From assembly GCA_034926235.1 (NCBI GenBank), contig JAYFRE010000168.1, forward strand, positions 1-18,263: a stretch of 18,263 nt of DNA. The letters are read 5' to 3'. The stretch's first letter is position 1, and every line of letters begins with the position of its first letter. The notes beneath the pieces were generated by a model that saw nothing but the letters and a program-made list of their open reading frames with translations, had not been told where the DNA came from and did not search any database. The stretch is from JAYFRE01 sp034926235. Lineage in GTDB: Bacteria; Pseudomonadota; Alphaproteobacteria; Rhodospirillales; Magnetospirillaceae. The position numbers were made by a program, and so were the translations under genes. Positions 7,517-14,735 of this stretch are shown here, in pieces.

Positions 7517-7548
7517 AAAAACCCCGCCCTTTGCGGAAAGAGCGGGGT
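7517..7548 (-). terminator. Intrinsic terminator of rpmB
   Basis: On the minus strand, a 12-bp stem with arms ACCCCGCTCTTT and AAAGGGCGGGGT (one G-U pair), a 4-nt loop, then a run of five T. It begins about 38 nt past the rpmB stop. A textbook Rho-independent terminator. Confidence 0.9.
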
Positions 7549-7586
7549 GACGTCACGCCCAGACGGGCGGGAAACCGGGAATCGGC

Positions 7587-7883
7587 TCAGGCTTCCGGCT
7601 GACGCTCCAGCGCACGCTGAATGCGGCGCTTCAAGCGCAGGGCGTCTTCGGACAGCTTGCTGTCGTTGGACGACAGAAGATAGCTGTCGAGCCCGCCATT
7701 ATGTTCGATGGTCTTGATGCCGCGCGTGGACACCTTGAGACGCACGGACAGGCCCAGCGCATCGCTCAGAAGCGACGTGTCCTGGATATTGGGCAGAAAG
7801 CGACGCCTTGTCTTATTGTTGGCATGGCTGACATTGTTACCGGACTGAACGGCTTTGCCGGTGATGACGCAACGACGGGACAT
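7587..7883 (-). CDS. rpmB: 50S ribosomal protein L28
   Basis: Component of the large ribosomal subunit, 98 aa, as usual for alphaproteobacterial L28. The start MSRRCVITGKAVQSGNNVSH followed by ANNKTRRRFLPN is diagnostic of the family. The frame is open 27 codons upstream, but the ATG at 7883 begins the conserved protein and has GAAGAGGG ahead of it. It appears to be a single-gene transcript: a good sigma70-type promoter sits about 50 nt upstream and an intrinsic terminator about 40 nt downstream. Confidence 0.97.
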   Translation of the reverse strand: MSRRCVITGKAVQSGNNVSHANNKTRRRFLPNIQDTSLLSDALGLSVRLKVSTRGIKTIEHNGGLDSYLLSSNDSKLSEDALRLKRRIQRALERQPEA

Positions 7884-7935
7884 AACGAAAAACCCTCTTC
7901 CCCAGGAAGCTTTTGGGATGCCTTGGAAAGCCGGG

Positions 7936-7964
7936 TTTCTAAGGCCCCGAGCCCGGTCCGTCAA
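7936..7964 (-). promoter_or_regulatory. Sigma70-type promoter of rpmB
   Basis: Minus strand TTGACG (7964-7959), 17-nt spacer, TAGAAA (7941-7936). The predicted start near 7929 leaves a leader of about 46 nt to the ATG at 7883. Good fit and sensible position ahead of a highly expressed gene. Confidence 0.65.
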
Positions 7965-8083
7965 GGAAATTCTTGTCCAAATCCGCCGGAACCCGAAAAA
8001 GGGGACCGGCGTCCACCCCTCACAAAATTAGAAATATTCCAAAAGTGTGCCTCCCATCTTCACGCTTTATGGCGAAGGAACGA

Positions 8084-8112
8084 TTGTCCTGATGGGCCGG
8101 TCGAATTAGATT
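8084..8112 (+). promoter_or_regulatory. Probable promoter of the exported proline-rich protein gene
   Basis: TTGTCC (8084-8089), 17 nt, TAGATT (8107-8112), placing transcription start about 23 nt before the GTG at 8142. Back to back with the rpmB promoter in a 258-nt divergent gap. Confidence 0.45.
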
Positions 8113-8141
8113 CAAAGATATATCGAGTACCGGGGTAAATC

Positions 8142-8504
8142 GTGACGAACACCTATCGCACATATCGACGGCCGGCCTTGCTGACGCTTCTGCTCGCCAG
8201 CATGCTTTTCTGCGCCGCCGCCATCCCGGATGCCCAGGCCAAGGCGCGGCCAGCCAAGCTCGACCCCTTGACCGGCGGTCTTTACGTTCCCCCGTTGCCT
8301 GACAGCAAGCCCCCCCTCGTCCTGAAGCCGCCGGTAAGCGACATCCAAATCGCCGAGACGGCCCCGGCTCCGCCGCCGTCGCCGGCCCGGATGCCCATGA
8401 TCGCGCCGCTGACCGGCAAGCAGAACGCGCCGGAACTGGCGGCGCCCCAGAACTATCCCGTCCGCAGCGTCGGAACGCTGGACATCCCGCTTCTCTTCCG
8501 CTGA
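8142..8504 (+). CDS. Exported proline-rich protein of unknown function
   Basis: A 120-aa product I do not recognise. It starts at GTG with GGGG 6-7 nt upstream. Residues 1-34 look like a Sec signal peptide: two Arg near RRPALLTLLLASMLFCAAA, then cleavage after DAQA. The mature part is about 85 aa, rich in Pro, Ala and Leu (PPLPDSKPPLVLKPP; APAPPPSPARMP) and lacks Cys, so it is probably disordered and periplasmic or envelope-associated. It ends YPVRSVGTLDIPLLFR. A promoter fits upstream, and the gene converges on the Nudix gene with 10 nt between. Codon choice matches its neighbours. Coding status is likely, function unknown. Confidence 0.72.
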   Translation: MTNTYRTYRRPALLTLLLASMLFCAAAIPDAQAKARPAKLDPLTGGLYVPPLPDSKPPLVLKPPVSDIQIAETAPAPPPSPARMPMIAPLTGKQNAPELAAPQNYPVRSVGTLDIPLLFR

Positions 8505-8514
8505 GACCGCCCCC

Positions 8515-9378
8515 TCACCTGGCGGGCAAGGACCGGCGCAGGCCGCAGGCGATCTCGGCGTAATCGGGTTCCGTCTCCGGCGACAGCAGGCCGTGACGGA
8601 TGAGAAAATCGGTAATCACCAGAGTGACGTTGAATTTGAAATCGCGGCTGTCGCGCACCCGCCGGGCGACCTCCGACACATCCATCAGCGTGAAAAAGGC
8701 GGTTTCGCCATCGGTGTTCCGGGGCGTGAAATCCTCCGGCACCTCCAAATCATAGACGAACAGGGTATCGGGTTTCAGACCGCCTTCGTCCTCCATCACA
8801 TAGTTGACGATCCCGGCAGGCCGGGCGGTTCGCGCCAGAGCCTGCGGAACATCCGCTTCCTCGCCTGCCTCTTTGACCAGATTGTCCATCAGGCCCAACC
8901 CGGCGGGCAGCCCGCCCGCGATCATATTGTCGAGCTTGCCCGGGGCGACGTCCTTGTCTTGCGCCCGTGTGCCGATCCACAAGGACAAGCCCCGCGCCGT
9001 CCGGACGAATCCGTTGACGTGGACGCCATAAGCCGCGACCCCGAAATAAGAAATAAATTTCCGTTCCAGCACCATCAGGGTCGGTGCGCCCCATCCTTCA
9101 GCCACACGCAAACTCTCGCCGCGCGGCTTCGGCAGAATTCCGGCGGCGACCAGCCGTCGGCCGACATCGGCGACGGCCGCGCTGCGCTCGTCGGGCCCGG
9201 AGAGATCAGGCGACAAGGTCACCCGGTCCGTTCCGACCTGAAAAATGTCGGGAAAGGAACGCAGCACCTCGGCAAAAGCCGGACGCAGGAAGCCCACCCG
9301 CCGGCCACCTATGAGAAAGGGCCGATAGCGGGACGGATCGCCATTGTTGCAGGCGCGGATATGATCAAGGAAGCTCAT
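8515..9378 (-). CDS. DUF4743 / Nudix hydrolase domain protein
   Basis: A 287-aa protein with an N-terminal DUF4743-like part (about residues 1-120, starting MSFLDHIRACNN and including RPFLIGGRRVGFLRP) and a C-terminal Nudix fold. It resembles the Nudix half of fungal Tnr3-type proteins. The Nudix box is divergent: GGLPAGLGLMDNLVKEAGEE keeps the K/R-E-x2-EE core but has Leu where the first Glu of GX5E normally lies, a pattern I associate with this subfamily. Likely activity is hydrolysis of a nucleoside-diphosphate-linked compound, possibly a damaged thiamine diphosphate, by family analogy only. It is divergent from accA across 110 nt and has only a weak ribosome binding site. Confidence 0.87.
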   Translation of the reverse strand: MSFLDHIRACNNGDPSRYRPFLIGGRRVGFLRPAFAEVLRSFPDIFQVGTDRVTLSPDLSGPDERSAAVADVGRRLVAAGILPKPRGESLRVAEGWGAPTLMVLERKFISYFGVAAYGVHVNGFVRTARGLSLWIGTRAQDKDVAPGKLDNMIAGGLPAGLGLMDNLVKEAGEEADVPQALARTARPAGIVNYVMEDEGGLKPDTLFVYDLEVPEDFTPRNTDGETAFFTLMDVSEVARRVRDSRDFKFNVTLVITDFLIRHGLLSPETEPDYAEIACGLRRSLPAR

Positions 9379-9488
9379 GGCCCGGAAAGGTGCGACCCGA
9401 CGCGCATGACGTCAAGTCCTCCCAGACTCGGCCCTTTGGAACAAGCTGCTTCTTCCTTGGTCGACCGGGCTGTGCTAAAAGCCGAAAC

Positions 9489-10442
9489 ATGACTTACCTC
9501 GATTTCGAAAAGCCCATCGCCGAGCTGGAAAGCAAGATCGACGAACTGCGTCATCTGACCGATTCGGACGGGCTTAACATCGCCGAGGAGATCAACCGTC
9601 TCCAGGCCAAGCTGGATCGCTTGCTGCGCACCACTTACGGCAAGCTCGACCCCTGGCAGAAAACCCTGGTCGCCCGCCATCCCGAACGGCCTCACAGCTC
9701 GGACGTCATCGCCCGCTTGATCAGCGAATTCACACCGCTCGCCGGCGACCGCGTCTTCGCTGACGACGGGGCCATCATCGGCGGGCTGGGCCGTTTCAAA
9801 GGCCGCTCGGTCATGGTGATCGGCCAGGAAAAGGGCCGGGACACCGAATCGAGGCTGCGCCACAATTTCGGCATGGCCAAGCCCGAAGGCTACCGCAAGG
9901 CCCGCCGGCTGATGGAAATGGCCAACCATTTCCACATCCCGGTCATCACCTTGGTAGACACGCCCGGCGCCTATCCCGGCGTCGACGCCGAAGCGCGCGG
10001 CCAGGCCGAAGCGATCGCCCGGTCGATCGAAACCTGCCTCGACCTGCGCGTACCGCTGATTTCGATCGTCTTGGGCGAAGGCGGGTCGGGCGGCGCGATC
10101 GCGCTCGCCTCGGGCAACGCCATCCTCATGCTGGAGCATTCGATCTATTCGGTGATCAGCCCAGAAGGCTGCGCATCGATCCTGTGGCGCACATCGGACG
10201 CCGCCAAGGACGCGGCCGAAGCCCTGAAGCTGACCGCGCAGGACCTTCTGCGCCTCGGCGTGATCGATGCCATCGTGCCCGAACCGCTGGGCGGCGCGCA
10301 CCGTTTGCCCGACAAGGCGCTCGTTTCCTTGAGCGACGTTCTGGAACGGACCCTGACCAGCCTTTCCGCTCAGGAAGGCGGAATCCTGCGGGCCAAGCGG
10401 CGCGAAAAATTCCTCGCCATGGGAACGGTCGGCCTGGGTTGA
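9489..10442 (+). CDS. accA: Acetyl-CoA carboxylase carboxyltransferase subunit alpha
   Basis: AccA, 317 aa, the standard length. With AccD it transfers CO2 from carboxybiotin to acetyl-CoA to make malonyl-CoA, the first step of fatty-acid synthesis. It starts MTYLDFEKPIAELESKIDEL (N-terminal coiled coil). The crotonase-like core has GQEKGRDTESRLRHNFGMAK, TLVDTPGAYPGVDAE and the oxyanion-hole stretch GEGGSGGAIAL, then SPEGCASILWR. The frame is open 33 codons upstream, but that part lacks similarity. The ATG at 9489 has only a weak ribosome binding site. It is followed by a 420-nt non-coding stretch ending in a bidirectional terminator. Confidence 0.97.
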   Translation: MTYLDFEKPIAELESKIDELRHLTDSDGLNIAEEINRLQAKLDRLLRTTYGKLDPWQKTLVARHPERPHSSDVIARLISEFTPLAGDRVFADDGAIIGGLGRFKGRSVMVIGQEKGRDTESRLRHNFGMAKPEGYRKARRLMEMANHFHIPVITLVDTPGAYPGVDAEARGQAEAIARSIETCLDLRVPLISIVLGEGGSGGAIALASGNAILMLEHSIYSVISPEGCASILWRTSDAAKDAAEALKLTAQDLLRLGVIDAIVPEPLGGAHRLPDKALVSLSDVLERTLTSLSAQEGGILRAKRREKFLAMGTVGLG

Positions 10443-10828
10443 TCCCCCGGCTCCGTTCTTGGGGCGAAGAAAATCGCCTAATCACAAAAATTCAGAAGTT
10501 CCGCCCAATTTTCGCCACACATGCCGGGTAGCCTTTTCTTCACGGCGAGAGGCGGACCCCCCGGTACCTGGTTCCCTCACAAAGGAAGTCATCCCCAAAC
10601 TTCCGCGACCGCATTCGGGTCGTTCCGCTTTCTCGCATTCCGTCCTGCGGCGGTGGTACCGAGGGCTTGATTCGAAACAGCCCCCTGATCGGTCCTCGAA
10701 GGCCTCGCCGGGTAAGAACGGAAACAAGGCCGGTATGGCGCACGGGAAAGCCGGGTCCTCCCCCAACCCCTTTCCCGCCACCGGTCAAAAGGACGCGGTG
10801 CAATCAGGACGCCGCGTCCCGTAAACGA
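10443..10828 (+). ncRNA. Unannotated structured stretch after accA; candidate small RNA or long 3' UTR
   Basis: No frame here looks like a protein: the open frames are basic, low in hydrophobic residues and match nothing I know. On either strand the region folds well: GGAAGT/ACTTCC (10584-10604), CGACC/GGTCG (10606-10622), both enclosed by CGGTACC (10562-10568) with GGTACCG (10655-10661); GGGCT/AGCCC (10663-10683); a two-part stem 10728-10750 with 10770-10786 containing CGGGAAAG/CTTTCCCG; and GGACGCGG/CCGCGTCC (10791-10819). A terminator follows at once. It lacks the signatures of RNase P RNA, tmRNA, SRP RNA or a cobalamin riboswitch. The strand is chosen because the stretch follows accA. No convincing promoter was seen. 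Confidence 0.35.
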
Positions 10829-10865
10829 AACCGGATCGCTTCCCCCAGCGATCCGGTTTTCGTTT
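10822..10865. terminator. Bidirectional intrinsic terminator between accA region and cobT
   Basis: A perfect 12-bp stem, AACCGGATCGCT (10829-10840) and AGCGATCCGGTT (10847-10858), with loop TCCCCC, extended by AAACG/CGTTT flanks. On the plus strand it runs into TTTTCGTTT. On the minus strand it follows the cobT stop directly and runs into TTTCGTTT. It would end both convergent transcripts. Confidence 0.85.
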
Positions 10866-12771
10866 ATCCGGCCAGCAGAGACTGACGACGCGGCCGCTTG
10901 CGGCGGTTTTCTTCCTCGAACAGATCGGCGAGCTGCTGCATCATCGCCCCGCCCAGATCCTCGGCATCGACGATGGTGACCGCGCGGCGATAATAGCGCG
11001 TGACGTCGTGGCCGATGCCGATCGCCACCAGATCGACCGGCGATTCGGATTCGATCCAAGCGATTACCTCGCGCAGATGACGTTCGAGATAGCCGGCACT
11101 GTTCACCGACAGGGTCGAATCATCCACCGGCGCGCCATCCGAAATCACCATCAGAATACGCCGCTGCTCGGGCCGGGCGCAGAGCCGGGCATGCGCCCAC
11201 AGCAACGCCTCGCCGTCGATATTCTCCTTCAAGATGCCTTCGCGCAGCATCAAGCCCAGATTCCCCCGCGCCCGGCGCCAGGGCTGGTCGGCCTCCTTAT
11301 AGACGATATGCCGCAGATCGTTGAGCCGCCCCGGATTCCGGGGCTTACCGTCATTGACCCATTTCTCGCGCGATTGCCCGCCTTTCCAGGCGCGGGTGGT
11401 GAAGCCCAGCACCTCGACCTTGACGCTGCACCGCTCCAGGGTCCGAACCAGAATGTCGGCGCACATCGCCGCGACGGAAATCGGCCGTCCGCGCATCGAA
11501 CCCGAATTATCGATCAACAGACTGACCACGGTATCGCGGAAATCGGTGTCTTTTTCCTGCTTGAAGGAAAGGCTGTGCGTCGGGTTGGTGACGACGCGCG
11601 CCAGCCGTCCGACATCCAGCAATCCTTCTTCCATGTCGAAATTCCACGCCCGGGTCTGCTTGGCCATCAAGCGGCGCTGCAACCGGTTGGCCAGACGGCC
11701 GACCACGCTTTGAAGGTTGGAAAGCTGCAGATCGAGCTGGTGGCGCAGATGCCCAAGTTCGATGGGATCGCAAAGATCGGAGGCGGAAACGATCTGATCA
11801 TAGGCCTGAGTATAGGCCTTGTAGAACAGTCTGGCCTGTTCGTCGGAGGTATCGTCGTTGCGGCCGTCCCATTGCGACGGACCGCCCGGTTCCTCCGAGC
11901 CTTCGCCGGGCATCATCGCTTGCGCGCTGTCATCCCCGGACTCGGGCTGTTCTCCTTCATCCGTCTCACCCATGGCGGCGGAATCGGCACCGGTCTGGTC
12001 CTCGCTCGTGCTCCCGGAACCGGATTTCGCCCCGGCTTCGGGCGAATCGTCCTTCTTTTCTTCCTCGGACTCGGATTCCTCTTCCTTTTCGGAATCGGCC
12101 TCCTCGACATCAAGGGCGGCGATCAGGCCGCGCAAACCGCGCGAAAAGCTTTCCTGGTCACCCAAAACGCCCCGCAGATCCACCAGCGCCGGTTTGATCC
12201 TGTCTTCGAGAACGGGCCGCCACAAATCCAGCGCATGCTTCGCCGATGGCGGCGCCGGACGGTCGGCCAGGACTTCGCGCGCAATCAGACGAACCGCCTC
12301 GGCCAACGGCATCTGGTCGCGTTCCGTGACCAGCCCGTACCCTTCGGCGCGATAGCGGGATTCCAGCGCGTTCGACAAATTGAGCGCCACGCCGCGCATG
12401 GCCTGTCCGCCCAGCGTCTCGGCGCGGGTTTCGGCAAGGGCATTGTAGATATCCTTCGCCTGCGCCCCGCCGGGCATACGCCGATTGTGAATCGCGTCGT
12501 CATGGAAACGCAGCCGAACGGCGGCGGCATCGGCGCCTCCCCTCAACCGGATCAGATCCTCGGCCGTCATATGCCGGGGCGGCGACGGCAGATTGACCTG
12601 CCCCTCCTTCGTTTCGGCTTTCATCGGCGCGAAGGCGACCGGCACTTCGGGCCGGCCCGACACTGCGCGAATCACAGCCTGAGTGACTCGCTTGGCCTTT
12701 TCGACCGGGTTTTCGGCGCTCCCCGAAAGAGCGCCGCTCCGGGACGACGGTTTCTCGGACGTGGCCTTCAC
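10864..12771 (-). CDS. cobT: Aerobic cobaltochelatase subunit CobT
   Basis: CobT, 635 aa, normal length. With CobS it forms the ATP-driven motor that lets CobN insert cobalt into hydrogenobyrinic acid a,c-diamide in aerobic cobalamin synthesis. The N-terminal helical part is followed by a highly acidic, Ser/Glu-rich linker (residues about 222-300) and a C-terminal von Willebrand A domain with the MIDAS motif DNSGS at 421-425 and ISDGAPVD later. The start is GTG at 12771, supported by AAAGGAGAGG a few bases upstream. It follows cobS by 12 nt, so the two are one operon. CobN is not in this window. Confidence 0.97.
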   Translation of the reverse strand: MKATSEKPSSRSGALSGSAENPVEKAKRVTQAVIRAVSGRPEVPVAFAPMKAETKEGQVNLPSPPRHMTAEDLIRLRGGADAAAVRLRFHDDAIHNRRMPGGAQAKDIYNALAETRAETLGGQAMRGVALNLSNALESRYRAEGYGLVTERDQMPLAEAVRLIAREVLADRPAPPSAKHALDLWRPVLEDRIKPALVDLRGVLGDQESFSRGLRGLIAALDVEEADSEKEEESESEEEKKDDSPEAGAKSGSGSTSEDQTGADSAAMGETDEGEQPESGDDSAQAMMPGEGSEEPGGPSQWDGRNDDTSDEQARLFYKAYTQAYDQIVSASDLCDPIELGHLRHQLDLQLSNLQSVVGRLANRLQRRLMAKQTRAWNFDMEEGLLDVGRLARVVTNPTHSLSFKQEKDTDFRDTVVSLLIDNSGSMRGRPISVAAMCADILVRTLERCSVKVEVLGFTTRAWKGGQSREKWVNDGKPRNPGRLNDLRHIVYKEADQPWRRARGNLGLMLREGILKENIDGEALLWAHARLCARPEQRRILMVISDGAPVDDSTLSVNSAGYLERHLREVIAWIESESPVDLVAIGIGHDVTRYYRRAVTIVDAEDLGGAMMQQLADLFEEENRRKRPRRQSLLAG

Positions 12772-12783
12772 AGGGCCTCTCCT

Positions 12784-13788
12784 TTACGAGGTGATCATAT
12801 GCGCCAAGGTTTCCGGCAGTTCCCGGCCAAAACAGCGCTGGTAATATTCGGCCACGACCTCGCGTTCGGTCTCGTCGCATTTATTGAGGAAGGTGACGCG
12901 GAAGGCGAAACCGGGATCCTTGAAAATCTCGGAATTTTCCGCCCAGGTCAGCACCGTGCGCGGGCTCATCACCGTGGAGATGTCGCCATTGATGAAGCCC
13001 TTACGGGTCAAATCGGCCACGCGGACCATGGCATCGACCATCTCGCGTCCTTCCGGCGTATTGAAACCGGGCGATTTGGCCAGAACGATGCCGACTTCGA
13101 CATCATGCGGCAGATAGTTCAGCGTGGCGACGATGTTCCAACGGTCCATCTGGCCCTGATTGATCTGCTGCGTGCCATGATAAAGCCCGGTGGTGTCGCC
13201 CAGCCCGATGGTGTTGGCGGTCGCGAACAGACGGAAAGCAGGGTGAGGGCGGATCACCCGCGACTGGTCCAAAAGCGTCAGCTTGCCTTCGACCTCCAGC
13301 ACGCGCTGAATCACGAACATGACATCGGGACGGCCCGCGTCATATTCGTCGAACACCAGCGCGGTCGGGTGCTGGAGCGCCCAAGGCAGGATGCCTTCGT
13401 GGAATTCCGTTACCTGGCGGCCATCCTTGAGGACAATCGCATCCTTGCCGATCAAATCGATCCGGCTGACATGACTGTCCAGATTGATGCGGATGCAGGG
13501 CCAATTCAGCCGCGCCGCCACCTGCTCGATATGGGTTGATTTTCCGGTCCCGTGATAGCCTTGGACGATCACACGCCGGTTGAAGGCGAACCCGGCCAGA
13601 ATGGCCAGCGTGGTGTCATGATCGAAATGATAGGCATCGTCACGGTCCGGCACATATTCGCTGACCATGCTGAAGGCCGGAACCATCATGTCGCTGTCCA
13701 GGCCGAAGGTTTCGCGCACCGAGAGTTCGATGTCAGGCATGTTCGGGGACGTCTCCGAAACCGGGGACGGGGCATTACCATCAGTCAT
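12784..13788 (-). CDS. cobS: Aerobic cobaltochelatase subunit CobS (AAA+ ATPase)
   Basis: MoxR-like AAA+ ATPase that pairs with CobT and energises cobalt insertion by CobN. From MTDGNAPSP the product is 334 aa. Family hallmarks are MPDIELSVRETFGLDSDM near the N-terminus, Walker A GYHGTGKST, Walker B ALVFDEYD, and LFATANTIGLGDTTGLYHG (sensor region). Two in-frame ATGs lie upstream at 13806 and 13800 (MRMRSK). None of the three has a strong ribosome binding site, so the start is uncertain by up to six codons. It lies 12 nt before cobT and follows the J-domain gene in the same direction. Confidence 0.96.
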   Translation of the reverse strand: MTDGNAPSPVSETSPNMPDIELSVRETFGLDSDMMVPAFSMVSEYVPDRDDAYHFDHDTTLAILAGFAFNRRVIVQGYHGTGKSTHIEQVAARLNWPCIRINLDSHVSRIDLIGKDAIVLKDGRQVTEFHEGILPWALQHPTALVFDEYDAGRPDVMFVIQRVLEVEGKLTLLDQSRVIRPHPAFRLFATANTIGLGDTTGLYHGTQQINQGQMDRWNIVATLNYLPHDVEVGIVLAKSPGFNTPEGREMVDAMVRVADLTRKGFINGDISTVMSPRTVLTWAENSEIFKDPGFAFRVTFLNKCDETEREVVAEYYQRCFGRELPETLAHMITS

Positions 13789-13813
13789 TTTGCTACGCAT
13801 CCGCATTCGGTTC

Positions 13814-13833
13814 TTTTCTCAACATTAAGAAAA
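13814..13833. repeat. AT-rich inverted repeat just upstream of cobS
   Basis: TTTTCT (13814-13819) and AGAAAA (13828-13833), 8 nt apart, in the 56-nt gap between the J-domain gene stop and cobS. It could influence translation of cobS or be part of an internal promoter. It is short, so chance is possible. No cobalamin riboswitch is visible here. Confidence 0.25.
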
Positions 13834-13862
13834 TCTGAGGGAGGGGTGGAAGATGGGCGGGA

Positions 13863-14441
13863 TCATGTATGAAGCGACAGGCTGTCCATCAGGGTTTTGT
13901 AGGCCTGACCGATCCGCTTGAAACGTTCTTCCGACGCTTTGTCGCCGCCATTGGCGTCGGGATGGTGCCGCTTGCACAGCTGCTTGTAGCGCGACTTCAC
14001 GCCTTCGGGGGTCAGTGGCTCGCACAGATCCATGACTCGCATCGCTTCTTCCTCCGCCGGCACCCGGCGGGAGGCGCGCCGCGCATTGTTCAAAACATCC
14101 TCGGAAAAGAAACCGAACGGATCGTGCAGCGTTTCGGCAGAAGCATGAGCGGACCCGGACCCCATATGGCCCAAACGCCAGGTCGGACGCTGCCAAGTCG
14201 TATCTTCCCGGATGGCGGCCTCGATCTCGTCGGGGGCGAAACCGGCGAAATAGTCCCAAGCGTGGTTGTAATCGCGGACATGCGCGAGACAGAACCAGTA
14301 ATAATCATCCAGCGTTTCCCGGGACTTCGGAGCCCGGTACTCACCTTTTCCGACACAGCCCGGATGATCGCAATCCCGGCCACATGACGCCGCTTCATCC
14401 TCGTCCAGGGTCCGGTGGAATTTTCGTGTGTGTCGGTTCAT
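13863..14441 (-). CDS. J-domain (DnaJ-like) protein with N-terminal cysteine cluster
   Basis: A 192-aa co-chaperone-like protein. The J domain is at the C-terminus (about residues 140-190: LTPEGVKSRYKQLCKRHHPD, HPD at 160-162), unlike DnaJ where it is N-terminal. It should stimulate a DnaK ATPase. The N-terminal half has C20, C24, C29, C51 and H54 (CGRDCDHPGC ... FCLAH), a plausible zinc site, then DYNHAWDYFAGF, a conserved region in alphaproteobacterial relatives. No DnaJ G/F or CR repeats are present, so it is not DnaJ. It lies 56 nt before cobS on the same strand, suggesting cotranscription. The client is unknown. Confidence 0.9.
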   Translation of the reverse strand: MNRHTRKFHRTLDEDEAASCGRDCDHPGCVGKGEYRAPKSRETLDDYYWFCLAHVRDYNHAWDYFAGFAPDEIEAAIREDTTWQRPTWRLGHMGSGSAHASAETLHDPFGFFSEDVLNNARRASRRVPAEEEAMRVMDLCEPLTPEGVKSRYKQLCKRHHPDANGGDKASEERFKRIGQAYKTLMDSLSLHT

Positions 14442-14476
14442 GATGCCACAATATGAGCGCTAGGTCGGACAGTGGC

Positions 14477-14505
14477 AACATCCCTGACCGAATTTCAGGG
14501 GTCAA
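14477..14505 (-). promoter_or_regulatory. Probable promoter of the J-domain/cobST operon with operator-like repeat
   Basis: Minus strand TTGACC (14505-14500), 17-nt spacer, GATGTT (14482-14477; weak), predicted start about 29 nt before the ATG at 14441. The spacer contains the inverted repeat CCCTGA (14482-14487) and TCAGGG (14495-14500), which spans from -35 to -10 and could be a repressor site. Confidence 0.4.
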
Positions 14506-14577
14506 ACCGCCGCTTACCCCAAACATGGAGTGTATTTCTCGGGTCGGCGCCGCAGGGAACCGGCACGCACCCGCCAT

Positions 14578-14608
14578 ATAAGAGATTTTTTGAAAATGTT
14601 TCTCTTAT
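14578..14608. repeat. 8-bp inverted repeat ATAAGAGA-N15-TCTCTTAT
   Basis: Perfect arms at 14578-14585 and 14601-14608 in the AT-rich part of the 327-nt divergent gap between the J-domain gene and the ribbon-helix-helix gene. A possible operator for either gene. Confidence 0.45.
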
Positions 14609-14735
14609 GAGTTGCAAAAAAGCGTCTATGCCCTATCGTTAGCCCATGTATTTTAGGTCGGCTGCCGCAACTGCCGGCCCGGCCCCTGAAGGCAAAGGTT
14701 GCAATAAATGTTTCTCTGCCCATATAAATTGCAAA
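14594..14735 (+). promoter_or_regulatory. Direct repeats and candidate promoters of the ribbon-helix-helix gene
   Basis: AAATGTTTCTCT occurs twice (14594-14605 and 14706-14717), each followed within 6 or 11 nt by TTGCAAA (14612, 14729). The palindrome TTGCAA occurs three times (14612, 14699, 14729). TTGCAA at 14699-14704, 18 nt, TATAAA (14723-14728) makes a reasonable promoter about 34 nt ahead of the ATG at 14769; a second possible pair is TTGCAA at 14612 with TATCGT at 14634. The repeats could be sites for the gene's own product. Confidence 0.4.

Noticed and set aside
7407..9414. TGACGTCA octamer found at 7548-7555 and 9407-9414
   Set aside because: Two copies of an 8-bp palindrome in 2 kb without shared position relative to genes; probably chance.
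10459..10824. A 121-codon open frame in the accA-cobT gap
   Set aside because: Highly basic, with Pro/Ser/Lys/Arg bias and no domain, and it coincides with the hairpin series; more likely chance in non-coding DNA.
11008..13539. An 843-codon plus-strand open frame across cobT and cobS
   Set aside because: It is fully antisense to two textbook genes; its length reflects codon bias of the opposite strand, and the translation has no domain I recognise.
13789..13862. Cobalamin riboswitch ahead of cobS
   Set aside because: The gap is too short and lacks the B12 box and the conserved GCCACTG-like core; none is visible upstream of the J-domain gene either.
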